A stretch of 64,000 nucleotides of DNA from CAVXFL01 sp963761015 (GTDB taxonomy: Bacteria; Pseudomonadota; Alphaproteobacteria; Acetobacterales; Acetobacteraceae), in the NCBI GenBank assembly GCA_963761015.1, contig CAVXFL010000016.1, positions 372,001 to 436,000 on the forward strand. The letters run 5' to 3'. The position numbers and the translations under genes were made by a program. Within the stretch, counting starts at the first letter, position 1, and every line of letters begins with the position of its first letter. Of this stretch, positions 48,252-56,605 are shown piece by piece. The notes under the pieces are model-generated. The model did not search any database, was not told the DNA's origin, and saw only the letters and a program-made list of their open reading frames with translations.

Positions 48252-49025
48252 ATGCTCGTCGATTCACACTGCCACCTGGACTATTTCGAGCCCGACGAAG
48301 TGCCGGGCCTGCTTGAGCGAGCCGCAGCGGCGGGTGTGGGCAAGGTGGTGACGATCGGAACGCGGTTGACCGAGAGCGCCAAGGTGATCGCGCTGGCCGA
48401 GGCCTACCCGAACGTCTGGTGCACCGTCGGGCAGCATCCGCACGACGCGGCCGAAGCTTCAGAATTTACGGCGGAACACATCGCGAAATTGGCCGAGCAT
48501 CCGCGCGTCGTCGGCATCGGCAAATCGGGGCTGGACTATTTCTATGACCGCTCGCCGCGGCCCGATCAGCAGGCCAGTTTTCGCCGCCACATCCGCGCCG
48601 CGCGGCTGGCCGGTGTGCCGATCGCCATCCATGCCCGCGACGCCGATGGCGATATCGCAAATATATTGCAGAAAGAAAGGGATAATGGCGGTCCCTTCGC
48701 GCTGCTTCTGCACTGTTTCAGCTCGTCGCGCGAACTGGCGGAAACGGCGGTTGCGATAGGCGGCTATGTCAGCTTCTCCGGCATCCTGACCTTTCCGAAA
48801 TCTCAGCAACTGAGGGATATAGCGCGCGATCTTCCGGCAGATCGGCTGCTCGTCGAGACCGACGCGCCGTATCTGGCGCCGGTGCCGCACCGGGGCAAGC
48901 GGAACGAACCGGCCTTCGTCGCCCAGACCGCCGGGGTGCTGGCGAAGGTTCGCGGCCTGGAGGCCAAGGCGCTCGCCGAGCTGACGACGCGCAACTTCCG
49001 GCGGCTGTTCACCAAGGCGGCCTGA
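48252..49025 (+). CDS. TatD-family metal-dependent hydrolase
   Basis: This 257-residue TIM-barrel nuclease-type hydrolase has LVDSHCHLDYFEPDEVPGLL with the metal-binding HxH at the N-terminus, VGQHPHDAAEA, IHARDADGD, LLHCFSSSRELAE and the final VETDAPYLAPVPHRGKRNEP. The segment that normally contains the metal-bridging Glu (GExGLD) reads VGIGKSGLDYFYD, with Lys instead. Such proteins act as 3'-5' DNA/RNA exonucleases or deacylases. It sits in the conserved holB-metG-tatD-MBL cluster. Confidence 0.94.
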   Translation: MLVDSHCHLDYFEPDEVPGLLERAAAAGVGKVVTIGTRLTESAKVIALAEAYPNVWCTVGQHPHDAAEASEFTAEHIAKLAEHPRVVGIGKSGLDYFYDRSPRPDQQASFRRHIRAARLAGVPIAIHARDADGDIANILQKERDNGGPFALLLHCFSSSRELAETAVAIGGYVSFSGILTFPKSQQLRDIARDLPADRLLVETDAPYLAPVPHRGKRNEPAFVAQTAGVLAKVRGLEAKALAELTTRNFRRLFTKAA

Positions 49026-49029
49026 GCGC

Positions 49030-49821
49030 GTGCCGCGAGTTACCGTCCTCGGCTGCGGCGGCTCGGCCGGCGTGCCGCATATCGGCGGGCCGGACGGGTT
49101 CGGAGACTGGGGCGCTTGCGATCCGAACGAACCACGCAACCGGCGCACGCGGGCGAGCATCGTGGTGGAGAGCGAAGGGCGGCGTCTGCTGGTGGACACC
49201 TCGCCGGACATGCGCGGCCAGCTGCTGGCTTGCGGCGTCCCGAGCGTGGACGCGATCCTCTACACGCACGCGCACGCCGATCACATCACCGGCCTGGACG
49301 ACGTCCGCATTCTGAACCGGATCGCCGGCCGGCCGCTCGATGCCTTCGCCAAGGAAGAGACTCTGCGCGAACTGGCGCGGCGCTTCGATTACGCGTTCAG
49401 GCCCTGGCAGCCGCCCGGCTTCTTTCGGCCCGTGCTGACGACCCGGGCGGTGGCGCCGGGCGACACGCTGGATATGGCGGGCATGCCGGTGCGCTTATTC
49501 GACCAGGATCACGCGTTCGTTCGCACGCTGGGGCTCCGGATCGGCGGGTTCGCGTATTCCACCGATGTGGTCGCGCTGGATACCGCGGCGCTGGACGCGC
49601 TAGCCGGCGTGCACACTTGGCTATTGGACTGCTTCCAGCGCCAGCCGCACAAGACGCATGCGCACCTGGAGCGGGTTCTTGGCTGGGTAGACCGTGTCGG
49701 GCCGGCACGGACGGTGTTGACGCACATGGGTCCCGACATGGATTGGGGCTGGCTGCGCGCGAACCTGCCGCCCGGGATCGAGCCGGCGCATGACGGCCTG
49801 ATCCTCGACGTGCCCGCCTGA
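49030..49821 (+). CDS. MBL-fold hydrolase, PhnP-like
   Basis: This 263-residue metallo-beta-lactamase-fold protein starts at GTG 49030, 4 bp after tatD. It opens VTVLGCGGSAGVPHIGGPDG and carries the metal motif YTHAHADHITGLDDVR (HxHxDH, about 79). DQDHAF, FAYSTDV and a C-terminal LTHMGPDMDW complete it. Members of this group are cyclic phosphodiesterases; the gene is routinely linked to tatD in Alphaproteobacteria. The ISNCY-type element starts 50 bp after its stop. Confidence 0.92.
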   Translation: MPRVTVLGCGGSAGVPHIGGPDGFGDWGACDPNEPRNRRTRASIVVESEGRRLLVDTSPDMRGQLLACGVPSVDAILYTHAHADHITGLDDVRILNRIAGRPLDAFAKEETLRELARRFDYAFRPWQPPGFFRPVLTTRAVAPGDTLDMAGMPVRLFDQDHAFVRTLGLRIGGFAYSTDVVALDTAALDALAGVHTWLLDCFQRQPHKTHAHLERVLGWVDRVGPARTVLTHMGPDMDWGWLRANLPPGIEPAHDGLILDVPA

Positions 49822-49871
49822 GTGCGGCCCGTTCTTTCCATAATATCCCTTATGCGACATGACCCTGTAAG

Positions 49872-51533
49872 CCCCCATTAGAAATGTCACTCGCGTCCCC
49901 GATAGAAATGTCACCGGGACATGCTGCCGGTCGGGCGTTCGGAGTGGCGTGCGATGGCGGTGGTTCAGATGAGCGATCGGGAACTGACCCGACTGCGGGT
50001 GATGGTCGATCTCGTGGACAAGCGAATCACGGCCGATGCCGCGGCGACATTGATGCGCCTCGGCCGTCGTCAGGTCTTCCGGCTACGGCGCGCTTTTGAA
50101 TCTGACGGGCCTTCGGCGCTGGCGTCGCGCAAGCGCGGTCGTCCAGGCAATCGTCAACACGGCGAGACGTTCCGGCGCACGGTGTTGGCGCTGGTCCGGG
50201 AGCAGTTCGTCGATTTCGGCCCCACGCTCGCGGCGGAGAAGTTGTTGGAGCGTGATGGCTTACGCATCGGCGTCGAGACGTTGCGGCAATGGATGATGGC
50301 CGACGGTTTGTGGATCGATCGCCGCCACCGGCTGCCCTCGCCGCATCAGCCACGCCGGCGCCGCGACTGTCTGGGCGAGCTGGTGCAGATTGACGGTTCG
50401 GAACACGCCTGGTTCGAGGATCGCGGTGCGACCTGCACGTTGCTGGCCTTCGTCGATGACGCCACCAGCCGGTTGATGCAGTTGCGCTTCGTCGCCTCGG
50501 AGTCGGCGTTCGATTACTTCCGGGCGACCGGCGACTATTTGCGAACGCACGGCAAACCCGTAGCGTTCTACAGCGACCAACACAGCATCTTTCGGGTCAA
50601 CAGCAAGGACGCGGCGAGCGGTGACGGGGTCACACAGTTCGGCCGCGTGCTGAGCGAGCTGAACATCGACATCATCTGCGCGAACAGTCCGCAGGCGAAG
50701 GGCCGCGTTGAGCGCGCGTTCGGCACATTGCAGGACCGGCTGGTGAAAGAACTGCGTCTGGCGGGCATTTCCGCGATCACGGCGGCGAACACGTGGCTCC
50801 CTGGGTTCATGGCTGATTACAACAAGCGTTTTGGCCGCGCGCCGGCGAACGCCAAGGACCTGCATCGGCCGCTGACCAAGGCCGACAACCTCGACGAGAT
50901 CCTGGCTTGGCGCGAGCAACGCTCGGTCACCAACAACCTCACCCTGCACTACGATCAGATGATGATCATGCTCACGCCCGCGCCGGAGACGCTTCCGCTC
51001 AGGCGCAGGAAGGTCGAGGTGGTGAATTATCCGGACGGTCGGTTTGCGGTTCAGTTCGAGGGCGTGCCGCTGCCATTCACGGTATTCGACAAGATCCCGA
51101 CCGTGCAACCCGGCGCGATCGTCGAGAACAAGCGTCTGGGCGCGGCGCTCGCGCTGGTCAAGGAGCAACAGGAACAATACGCCCCGCATCGACGCCGGTA
51201 TCATCCGGCGCGTCAGCGGCCGCCGAACAATCTCGAGGCGCCGGGAATGCCGACGAAGGGGCGTCCGTCACGCGCGGCTCTCATCGCCGCTGAATGATGG
51301 CCGGGCGCACGGCCCTGGCAGAATGCTGACCGGCCGGACGGGCCTCAAGGGCCGCGCTGGGCGCGCCGGCAAGCCGGTTTCAGCCCTTGACCCCCGCCCG
51401 CCCGGCCAGCGAAGGGCACTGGTGCCGTTGCGCGGCGGGCTGTGTCCGCCGAACCAGGGCGTCATTTCAACTCTGCACGGCCGCCCGGAGTGACATTTCT
51501 AACGGGGAGAAAAAGTGTCTTTTCAAACGGGGA
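49872..51533. mobile_element. ISNCY (IS1202-like) insertion sequence with doubled ends
   Basis: The element spans about 1.66 kb around an ISNCY-type transposase. Each end carries two copies of a 19-bp motif with consensus TCCCCGTTAGAAATGTCAC: left copies at 49872-49890 and 49896-49914 (24 bp apart), right copies inverted at 51490-51508 and 51515-51533 (25 bp apart). The inner right copy is the best match to both left copies; the outer right copy is the most diverged (GAAAAGACAC). The exact boundary is uncertain and no target duplication was recognised. Non-coding sequence of about 190 bp separates the transposase stop from the right motifs. Confidence 0.8.
49921..51297 (+). CDS. ISNCY-family transposase
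   Basis: This 458-residue protein may start at 49921 or at the internal ATG at 49954 (MAVVQMSDREL). The N-terminal helix-turn-helix reads ITADAAATLMRLGRRQVFRL; a second DNA-binding region contains SRKRGRPGNRQHGETFR. The rve/DDE core has LVQIDGSEHAWFEDRG (first Asp), VAFYSDQHSIFRV (second Asp) and ANSPQAKGRVERAFGTLQDR (Glu), the latter very typical of this family. It appears intact. Confidence 0.93.
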   Translation: MLPVGRSEWRAMAVVQMSDRELTRLRVMVDLVDKRITADAAATLMRLGRRQVFRLRRAFESDGPSALASRKRGRPGNRQHGETFRRTVLALVREQFVDFGPTLAAEKLLERDGLRIGVETLRQWMMADGLWIDRRHRLPSPHQPRRRRDCLGELVQIDGSEHAWFEDRGATCTLLAFVDDATSRLMQLRFVASESAFDYFRATGDYLRTHGKPVAFYSDQHSIFRVNSKDAASGDGVTQFGRVLSELNIDIICANSPQAKGRVERAFGTLQDRLVKELRLAGISAITAANTWLPGFMADYNKRFGRAPANAKDLHRPLTKADNLDEILAWREQRSVTNNLTLHYDQMMIMLTPAPETLPLRRRKVEVVNYPDGRFAVQFEGVPLPFTVFDKIPTVQPGAIVENKRLGAALALVKEQQEQYAPHRRRYHPARQRPPNNLEAPGMPTKGRPSRAALIAAE

Positions 51534-51627
51534 GCGACAGCTGCGAGCGCCATAGAGAAGACACCCCGGCTCGCGCGCCGTTACTCTGCCCGAGCCCTCG
51601 GCCAGGAGAATCGAGCTGCTCTGGTAT

Positions 51628-53346
51628 CTACGGCTGGGCTTGGGGTGGCGCGGCCTTCGGCACGGCTCCTGATTGACCGCTGGCGGCGGAATACAAGATC
51701 AGGTTCAGCTCTTTCCCATTGGAGTAGTTTATCCCGCCGACTTGCGTCAGGGCCCGCGGCGTCACGTTTTCTGTTGCCATCCGCGCCAGGAACACGCGCT
51801 TGTCTTGGCTGCCGATCAGGGCAAGGCCGCAGGCTTCGTGATGGACAAGATAGTCCGCCGCCTCGGTCGGGTTGATGAGCTTGGTATCCTTGCCGAGCAG
51901 AAACACCAGGCTCGGTTCGCCGAACGAACTGGACGCCACGACGCTGTCTGGACATGGCCGGACGGCGGCCACGGCCGCCGCGATTCGTGGGCTGAGCCAC
52001 ACCGTGCGCAGATTCGGCACAACGAAGACATAGCTGCCGGTGAAGATCAGCAGCGCCGCGATTGCCGCGCAGGCCAACGCGCGAACCGGGGCGCGGCGCG
52101 AGACAAACCATAAAGTCACCGCAAGAAGTGGAATCACCGCCACGCCCGCGAGCACGGGAACGACGCGGAAGGTATGCTCCCAGCGCCAAAGCAATACCGG
52201 CCCAGCGACGGCCAGCCCAAGCCCGATTGCCAGCCACGGCGCCGCGAAAATGCCCGCGACCCAGCGCCAGGCGCGTCCCATCGGCCATGGCCGCGGCGCG
52301 AGCATCGCGGCGCCGGCCAGGCAGGCGATCGCGGGATAGGTCGGCAACACGTAATGGGGCAGTTTCGTGGCCACGAGTTCGAAGGTGATCCAGGTTGGAA
52401 TGATCCAGGCGAGCAGGAAACGCACCTGTGGCGTGCGGCGGTTCATCCACGCAAACGGGACGGCGAGCACCGCGAATAGCGAACCTGGCCAGAAGCTGAG
52501 CGGAAACGCCGCCAGATAATAGCCCGGCGGCAACCCGTGCGCCTGTTGGCCCTGCGCAACCTTGCCGAGAAAATTGTGCCCGACGGCGCGCGCGAAGAAC
52601 TCGCCGTGGCTCACGATCCAGATCGCCACGCACCACGGCAGCATGATGGCGAGCGTCAGCGGGACGCCCCATAGCGGCTGGAGACGCTTCAGCCAGGCCC
52701 ATCGCCGCTCGGACACGACAAGGCCGGCGACGGTTCCGCCGCAGACGAGCACGATTAGCGGCCCCTTCAGCATGAGCCCGGCGCCGAGCGCGGCCCAGAA
52801 CACGGCGGCAGGGGCGACTCGCGGTCTGGACACACTGTCGCGGCCGAGGAAGACCTTCAGCAAGGCGGATTGTGCGGTCAGGATGGCGGCCAGCAGGGTG
52901 GCGTCGATGGTCGCCATTCGCGCCTCGACGCTGAGCAGCACCGAGGTCGCCAGCAACAATGCAGCCGCGATGCCAGCCCCCGCGCCGAACAGCGTGCTGC
53001 CGATCCAGGCCGTCAGCAGAACGGACACGACCGCCCCGATCAGCGATGGCATCCGAAAGGGCCATGGCTGCCGCGCCTTCGGCGTGCCGAGCAGCGAGAC
53101 GGAGGCGGCTTCCAGCCAGTAGATGCCGGCAGGCTGTACGTAACGCGGCTGATCCTGGAAGCGCACGTCGATGAAGTTGCGCGTCTGGAGCATCTGGGTC
53201 GTGGCCTGCATGTAGCGGAACTCGTCGCGATCGAGCGGCGGCAGCTTGGCCAGGCCGGGGACGAACAGGACAAGCGCCGTGATCGCGAGCAAGGCGTAAT
53301 GGCGAAGATCGAGGCGCTGCCTGTCGCTCAGCTGCTTGTCGGTCAT
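51628..53346 (-). CDS. Glycosyltransferase family 39, ArnT-like
   Basis: This 572-residue inner-membrane protein has about ten to twelve helices. It begins as PMT/ArnT family proteins do: LVFVPGL-like helix, then LPPLDRDEFRYMQATTQMLQ with the catalytic Asp-Glu, and RNFIDVRFQDQPRYVQPAGI. ARMATIDATLLA and LPHYVLPTYPAIACLAGAA follow, then a periplasmic C-terminal domain. Such enzymes move a sugar from an undecaprenyl- or dolichyl-phosphate carrier to lipid A or another acceptor. The adjacent GT2 gene probably makes the lipid-linked sugar donor. Confidence 0.9.
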   Translation of the reverse strand: MTDKQLSDRQRLDLRHYALLAITALVLFVPGLAKLPPLDRDEFRYMQATTQMLQTRNFIDVRFQDQPRYVQPAGIYWLEAASVSLLGTPKARQPWPFRMPSLIGAVVSVLLTAWIGSTLFGAGAGIAAALLLATSVLLSVEARMATIDATLLAAILTAQSALLKVFLGRDSVSRPRVAPAAVFWAALGAGLMLKGPLIVLVCGGTVAGLVVSERRWAWLKRLQPLWGVPLTLAIMLPWCVAIWIVSHGEFFARAVGHNFLGKVAQGQQAHGLPPGYYLAAFPLSFWPGSLFAVLAVPFAWMNRRTPQVRFLLAWIIPTWITFELVATKLPHYVLPTYPAIACLAGAAMLAPRPWPMGRAWRWVAGIFAAPWLAIGLGLAVAGPVLLWRWEHTFRVVPVLAGVAVIPLLAVTLWFVSRRAPVRALACAAIAALLIFTGSYVFVVPNLRTVWLSPRIAAAVAAVRPCPDSVVASSSFGEPSLVFLLGKDTKLINPTEAADYLVHHEACGLALIGSQDKRVFLARMATENVTPRALTQVGGINYSNGKELNLILYSAASGQSGAVPKAAPPQAQP

Positions 53347-53398
53347 GGGACTCCTCGGGCCGAATGCACACGGTACCGGCCAGGGCCGGCAGCGGCCG

Positions 53399-54265
53399 TC
53401 AGATTTCAGTGATGTTGGCGGGGAGATGCGTTCGGTTGCGGAGCCACATCACCCCGAGCAGGTCCCTGATGCCCACGACGGCGCGGCCGAAATTGGAGTA
53501 TTTGGACTGACCTCTCAACCGCGGACGGTGGGCGACCGGCTGGCAGATCAAGGGATGGCCATAAGCCTGGAACAACGCCGGCAGAAAGCGGTGCATGCCC
53601 TCGAACATCGGCAGGCGCAGGAAATCGTCGCGCCGAAAGGCTTTGAGCCCGCAGCCCGTATCGGGACAATGATCCGACAGCACGGCCTGCCGGAGCCGAT
53701 TGGCAAAGCGCGTTGCCAGGCGACGCGACACGGGGTCGTGGCGGCGCACGCGAATGCCGGCGACCAGCGGCGCCCTGTTTTCGGCGCTCCAAGCCGCTCG
53801 CAGCATCGTCACGATATCCGCGGGGTCGTTCTGGCCATCGCCATCCATGGTTGCGATCCACGGGCCCCGGGCGACCGCGATGCCAGTGCGCAGCGCAGCG
53901 CTCTTGCCGCAACGGCGATCGTGCCGCACCAGGCGCAGAGACGGGGTCCTTTGGCGCAGCGTCGTCACTAGGCCGCTCGTGGCGTCGGTGCTCCCGTCGT
54001 CGACAATGACGACCTCGAACGGTTGTAGTGGCTGTATTGCGGCAAGCAGTTCGTCGCAAACCGCCGCAATACTCTCCGCCTCGTTGAAGACCGTCACAAC
54101 CACCGACAGTCGAGGCGAGACGGAATTTGGCCTTGTTTCCTGACAGGAGGTAACTGAGCCTGTTTCCACGTCCAACTGCTTTGTCCGACCAAGGGTATCA
54201 GTCGGACAATAGCTGGAATTCGATTCGGGGTCACCCGACTCGCAATTTTGCCCATGCCTTCCCAA
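53399..54265 (-). CDS. Glycosyltransferase family 2, polyprenyl-phosphate type
   Basis: The open frame gives 288 residues, but the first 30-50 are not family-like and the true start is uncertain; a GTG near 54169 or later fits better. The GT-A fold shows RLSVVVTVFNEAESIAAVCD, FEVVIVDDGSTDATSGLV, TMDGDGQNDPADI (DxD-type) and CPDTGCGLKAFRRDDFLRLP. There are no C-terminal membrane helices. It resembles dolichol/undecaprenyl-phosphate sugar synthases such as ArnC or DPM1 and would feed the neighbouring GT39. Confidence 0.85.
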   Translation of the reverse strand: MGRHGQNCESGDPESNSSYCPTDTLGRTKQLDVETGSVTSCQETRPNSVSPRLSVVVTVFNEAESIAAVCDELLAAIQPLQPFEVVIVDDGSTDATSGLVTTLRQRTPSLRLVRHDRRCGKSAALRTGIAVARGPWIATMDGDGQNDPADIVTMLRAAWSAENRAPLVAGIRVRRHDPVSRRLATRFANRLRQAVLSDHCPDTGCGLKAFRRDDFLRLPMFEGMHRFLPALFQAYGHPLICQPVAHRPRLRGQSKYSNFGRAVVGIRDLLGVMWLRNRTHLPANITEI

Positions 54266-54369
54266 CCGGCTGGACTATTCGGCCGGCCTGCGGCCGATCA
54301 GCGGTTCCCCGGCTCCGGGCACGCCGGCGGCGGACCCGCCCGGCGCGCCGTGCCGGACCAAATCGGCTG

Positions 54370-54615
54370 TCAGTTCGGCAGGAATTGGTGCTCGTTCGCT
54401 TCGGGCAGCCTCGCGCTCCGCCGGGCGGAAAAGTGCCTTTCGTCGCTCTGCAGGCGATGCACCCAGTCGGACAGGCGCGAAATCACGGCCGACCATTTCT
54501 GGTTGTCCGGTTCGCAAAGGCTCTGGGCGCAAGCCAGGGCGAGTTGCTGTTGCGCGATGGCGACAACCTCCCGCTGGTGATCGAGCGGCGTTTTGAACCT
54601 GGGCAGGTTATCCAT
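54370..54615 (-). CDS. Small hypothetical protein
   Basis: This 81-residue frame starts MDNLPRFKTPLDHQREVVAI and contains AQQQLALACAQSLCEPDNQK and WSAVISRLSDWVHRLQSDER, a helical, balanced composition unlike the arginine-rich shadow frames around it. GGAG lies about 11 bp before the ATG. No family is recognised and it has no obvious partner; it lies between the GT2 gene and a porin-like remnant. It may be real, on composition only. Confidence 0.45.
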   Translation of the reverse strand: MDNLPRFKTPLDHQREVVAIAQQQLALACAQSLCEPDNQKWSAVISRLSDWVHRLQSDERHFSARRSARLPEANEHQFLPN

Positions 54616-54817
54616 GGCGGCGACTCCGAGCCTTGAAATCCTGCCCTATAGACGCGAATGGTCCTGCTCTTGTTTCGAGCGGCCGGATTAAAATGCGTGC
54701 GACCAAAGTCCACCGGGCCCGGCGAACTTGCGCCTCGGTGGTTATCCCGGCCGTGAAGTTGCCTTCATCAAGCGTTCGTCAAGGTTCCTGATCGGCCAAT
54801 ATTGGTCTGGATTGCCG

Positions 54818-55120
54818 TCAGGGACCTTTCGGGAGCCGCAGACGCGAGCCTCCGCCTTCCACCTCGAAGCGCAATCCGTTGCCCAGACCGTAGCCGAAGC
54901 TGCCACGCCCGGCAGGCCCGGCGGCGGCCGCGGGCGGGTCGGTCGGCGCCGGGACTGGCGCGCCCGCCGAAGGGGCCGGAAGGGTCACCCCTTGACCGCC
55001 GCTGAACGTGCCCCCGATCGCGCCATGGACGTAGAATCCGCTCACCGGCTGCGCCCAGGCGAGCGCCGGCAGCCCGGCGGCAACCGCCGCGGCCGCACCC
55101 CGGACGACCGCGCGAAATCG
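54818..55120 (-). pseudogene. Outer-membrane beta-barrel protein, N-terminal remnant
   Basis: A minus-strand frame reads a signal-peptide-like AAAAVAAGLPALAWAQPVSG then FYVHGAIGGTFSGGQGVTLP. A proline/alanine insert follows, then GRGSFGYGLGNGLRFEVEGG before it stops at 54818. This is the first strand-turn-strand of OmpA/porin-like barrels (compare typical GAGAGVNF...YGLGNGLRVELEGNYR) common in Acetobacteraceae. The remaining barrel is missing, and no ATG or GTG start is visible before the signal sequence. It is likely a truncated relic downstream of the malonyl-CoA decarboxylase gene. Confidence 0.5.
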
Positions 55121-55131
55121 GCCGCACCGGC

Positions 55132-56538
55132 CTACACCCAGCCACGCGCGAGCTTGCGCACCGCCGAGGCGGCGTTGCGCTTGCCTTCACCGACATAGGC
55201 CTCGTGGTATTCCTCGATCTTGGCGGGATCGTAGAGGTAGTTCACCATCATCGTGGCGCCCTCCTTGGCTCCCTTGTCCGAGGTATCGCCCAGCACGTTG
55301 ATGCGCTCCAGCCGCGCGCCGTTGGTCATGTGGAAATGCGCCACCGGGTCGAGCGCGCGGCGCCCCTTCCCCTCGATCAGCAGATAGCGCGCGCATAGCC
55401 GCGCCAGGACCGGCTCGGCCGATTTGCGCATCGGTGGATCCCGCCACCATCCGCGCCGGTTCGCGATGGCCAACAGCGCCGAGGGACCGTCGTGCGGCGG
55501 AACCGGTTCCGACGCGGCGGCCGCGGCGATCAGTGCCGCGCTCTCCTCGTCCGACAGCAGCAAGGTGTCCGGCGCGGTCAGTCGCTCGTCCAGCCAGCGG
55601 CGGAAGCCGGGCACCGGCGACAGCGTCGCGAAGGTCTTCATATTGCGGAATTCATCGGATAGCAGATCGACCACCCGCTTGATCAGGAAATTGCCGAAGC
55701 TGATCCCCGCCAGACCCTTCAGACAGTTGCTGATGGAATAGAAGATCGCGGTGTCGACCTCGCGCGGGTCCAAAACCGGCGCCTTGGCGTCGAGCAGGCG
55801 CTGCACGCTGTCGGCCAACCCCTTCACCAGCGCCACCTCGACGAAGATGAGCGGCTCCATGGGCATGCGCGGGTGGAAGAAGGCGTAGCAGCGACGGTCG
55901 GAATCCAAACGGTTTTTCAAATCACGCCACGAACGCACCGAATGCACCGCCTCGTAGCCGGCGAGCTTTTCCAGCAGGATCGCCGGGCTCGACCAGTCGA
56001 TGCGGCGCAGTTCCAGGAAACCGACATCGAACCAGTTGGCGAGCAGTCCGCGCAGATCGGCCTCGAGCGCGGCCAGATGCGGATCGGCGTCCATCATCTC
56101 GCGCAAGGTCGCGCGCAGATCGACCAGGAACTTCATGCCGTCGGGGATCGTGGTGAACTGGGTCAGCAGCTTGACCCGGGGCGGCTCCAGGGCGCGCCGC
56201 AGCCGCGCCCGCGCGAGCGCCTGTTCGGCCGGGCCGGGCGCCTCGCGCAAGGCCTCGTACGCCTGCGCGACCGCATCCGGGTCGGCGTCGAAATCCGCCA
56301 GCGTCGCGAAGAAATGCCGCCGTCCGGGCTCGTCCAGCCGCAGATAGGCCTCGGCGAGCTTCGCGGCGCGGTTGCGTGCGCTGACCTCACCGCCGCGGCC
56401 GGCAAGGCAGGCGCGCATCTGGCTCTCGATGCTCTCGTCATCCTCGGCCGCGACGCCGGAGGCCATGTCGCGCCAGACCCCGGCGATCCGGCGGATGGCC
56501 CGGTCGAGAAGGCCAACGGGCGCGACGCTCTCACTCAT
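55132..56538 (-). CDS. Malonyl-CoA decarboxylase
   Basis: This 468-residue enzyme converts malonyl-CoA to acetyl-CoA and CO2. It starts at the ATG at 56538 (MSESVAPVGLLDRAI). The N-terminal helical domain is followed by the GNAT-like catalytic domain: LKNRLDSDRRCYAFFHPRMP, PLIFVEVALVKGLADSVQRL, TAIFYSISNCLKGLAGISFG and the active-site region VAHFHMTNGARLERINVLGD. Length fits bacterial MCD. In Alphaproteobacteria it can serve malonate use or fatty-acid homeostasis; no malonate transporter or ligase is adjacent. Confidence 0.95.
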   Translation of the reverse strand: MSESVAPVGLLDRAIRRIAGVWRDMASGVAAEDDESIESQMRACLAGRGGEVSARNRAAKLAEAYLRLDEPGRRHFFATLADFDADPDAVAQAYEALREAPGPAEQALARARLRRALEPPRVKLLTQFTTIPDGMKFLVDLRATLREMMDADPHLAALEADLRGLLANWFDVGFLELRRIDWSSPAILLEKLAGYEAVHSVRSWRDLKNRLDSDRRCYAFFHPRMPMEPLIFVEVALVKGLADSVQRLLDAKAPVLDPREVDTAIFYSISNCLKGLAGISFGNFLIKRVVDLLSDEFRNMKTFATLSPVPGFRRWLDERLTAPDTLLLSDEESAALIAAAAASEPVPPHDGPSALLAIANRRGWWRDPPMRKSAEPVLARLCARYLLIEGKGRRALDPVAHFHMTNGARLERINVLGDTSDKGAKEGATMMVNYLYDPAKIEEYHEAYVGEGKRNAASAVRKLARGWV

Positions 56539-56605
56539 GGTCGTTTCCCTGTTGATCGGAGCAATATAGGCCGGCCAAACGACGGCCGATAACACATCCT
56601 CGCGG

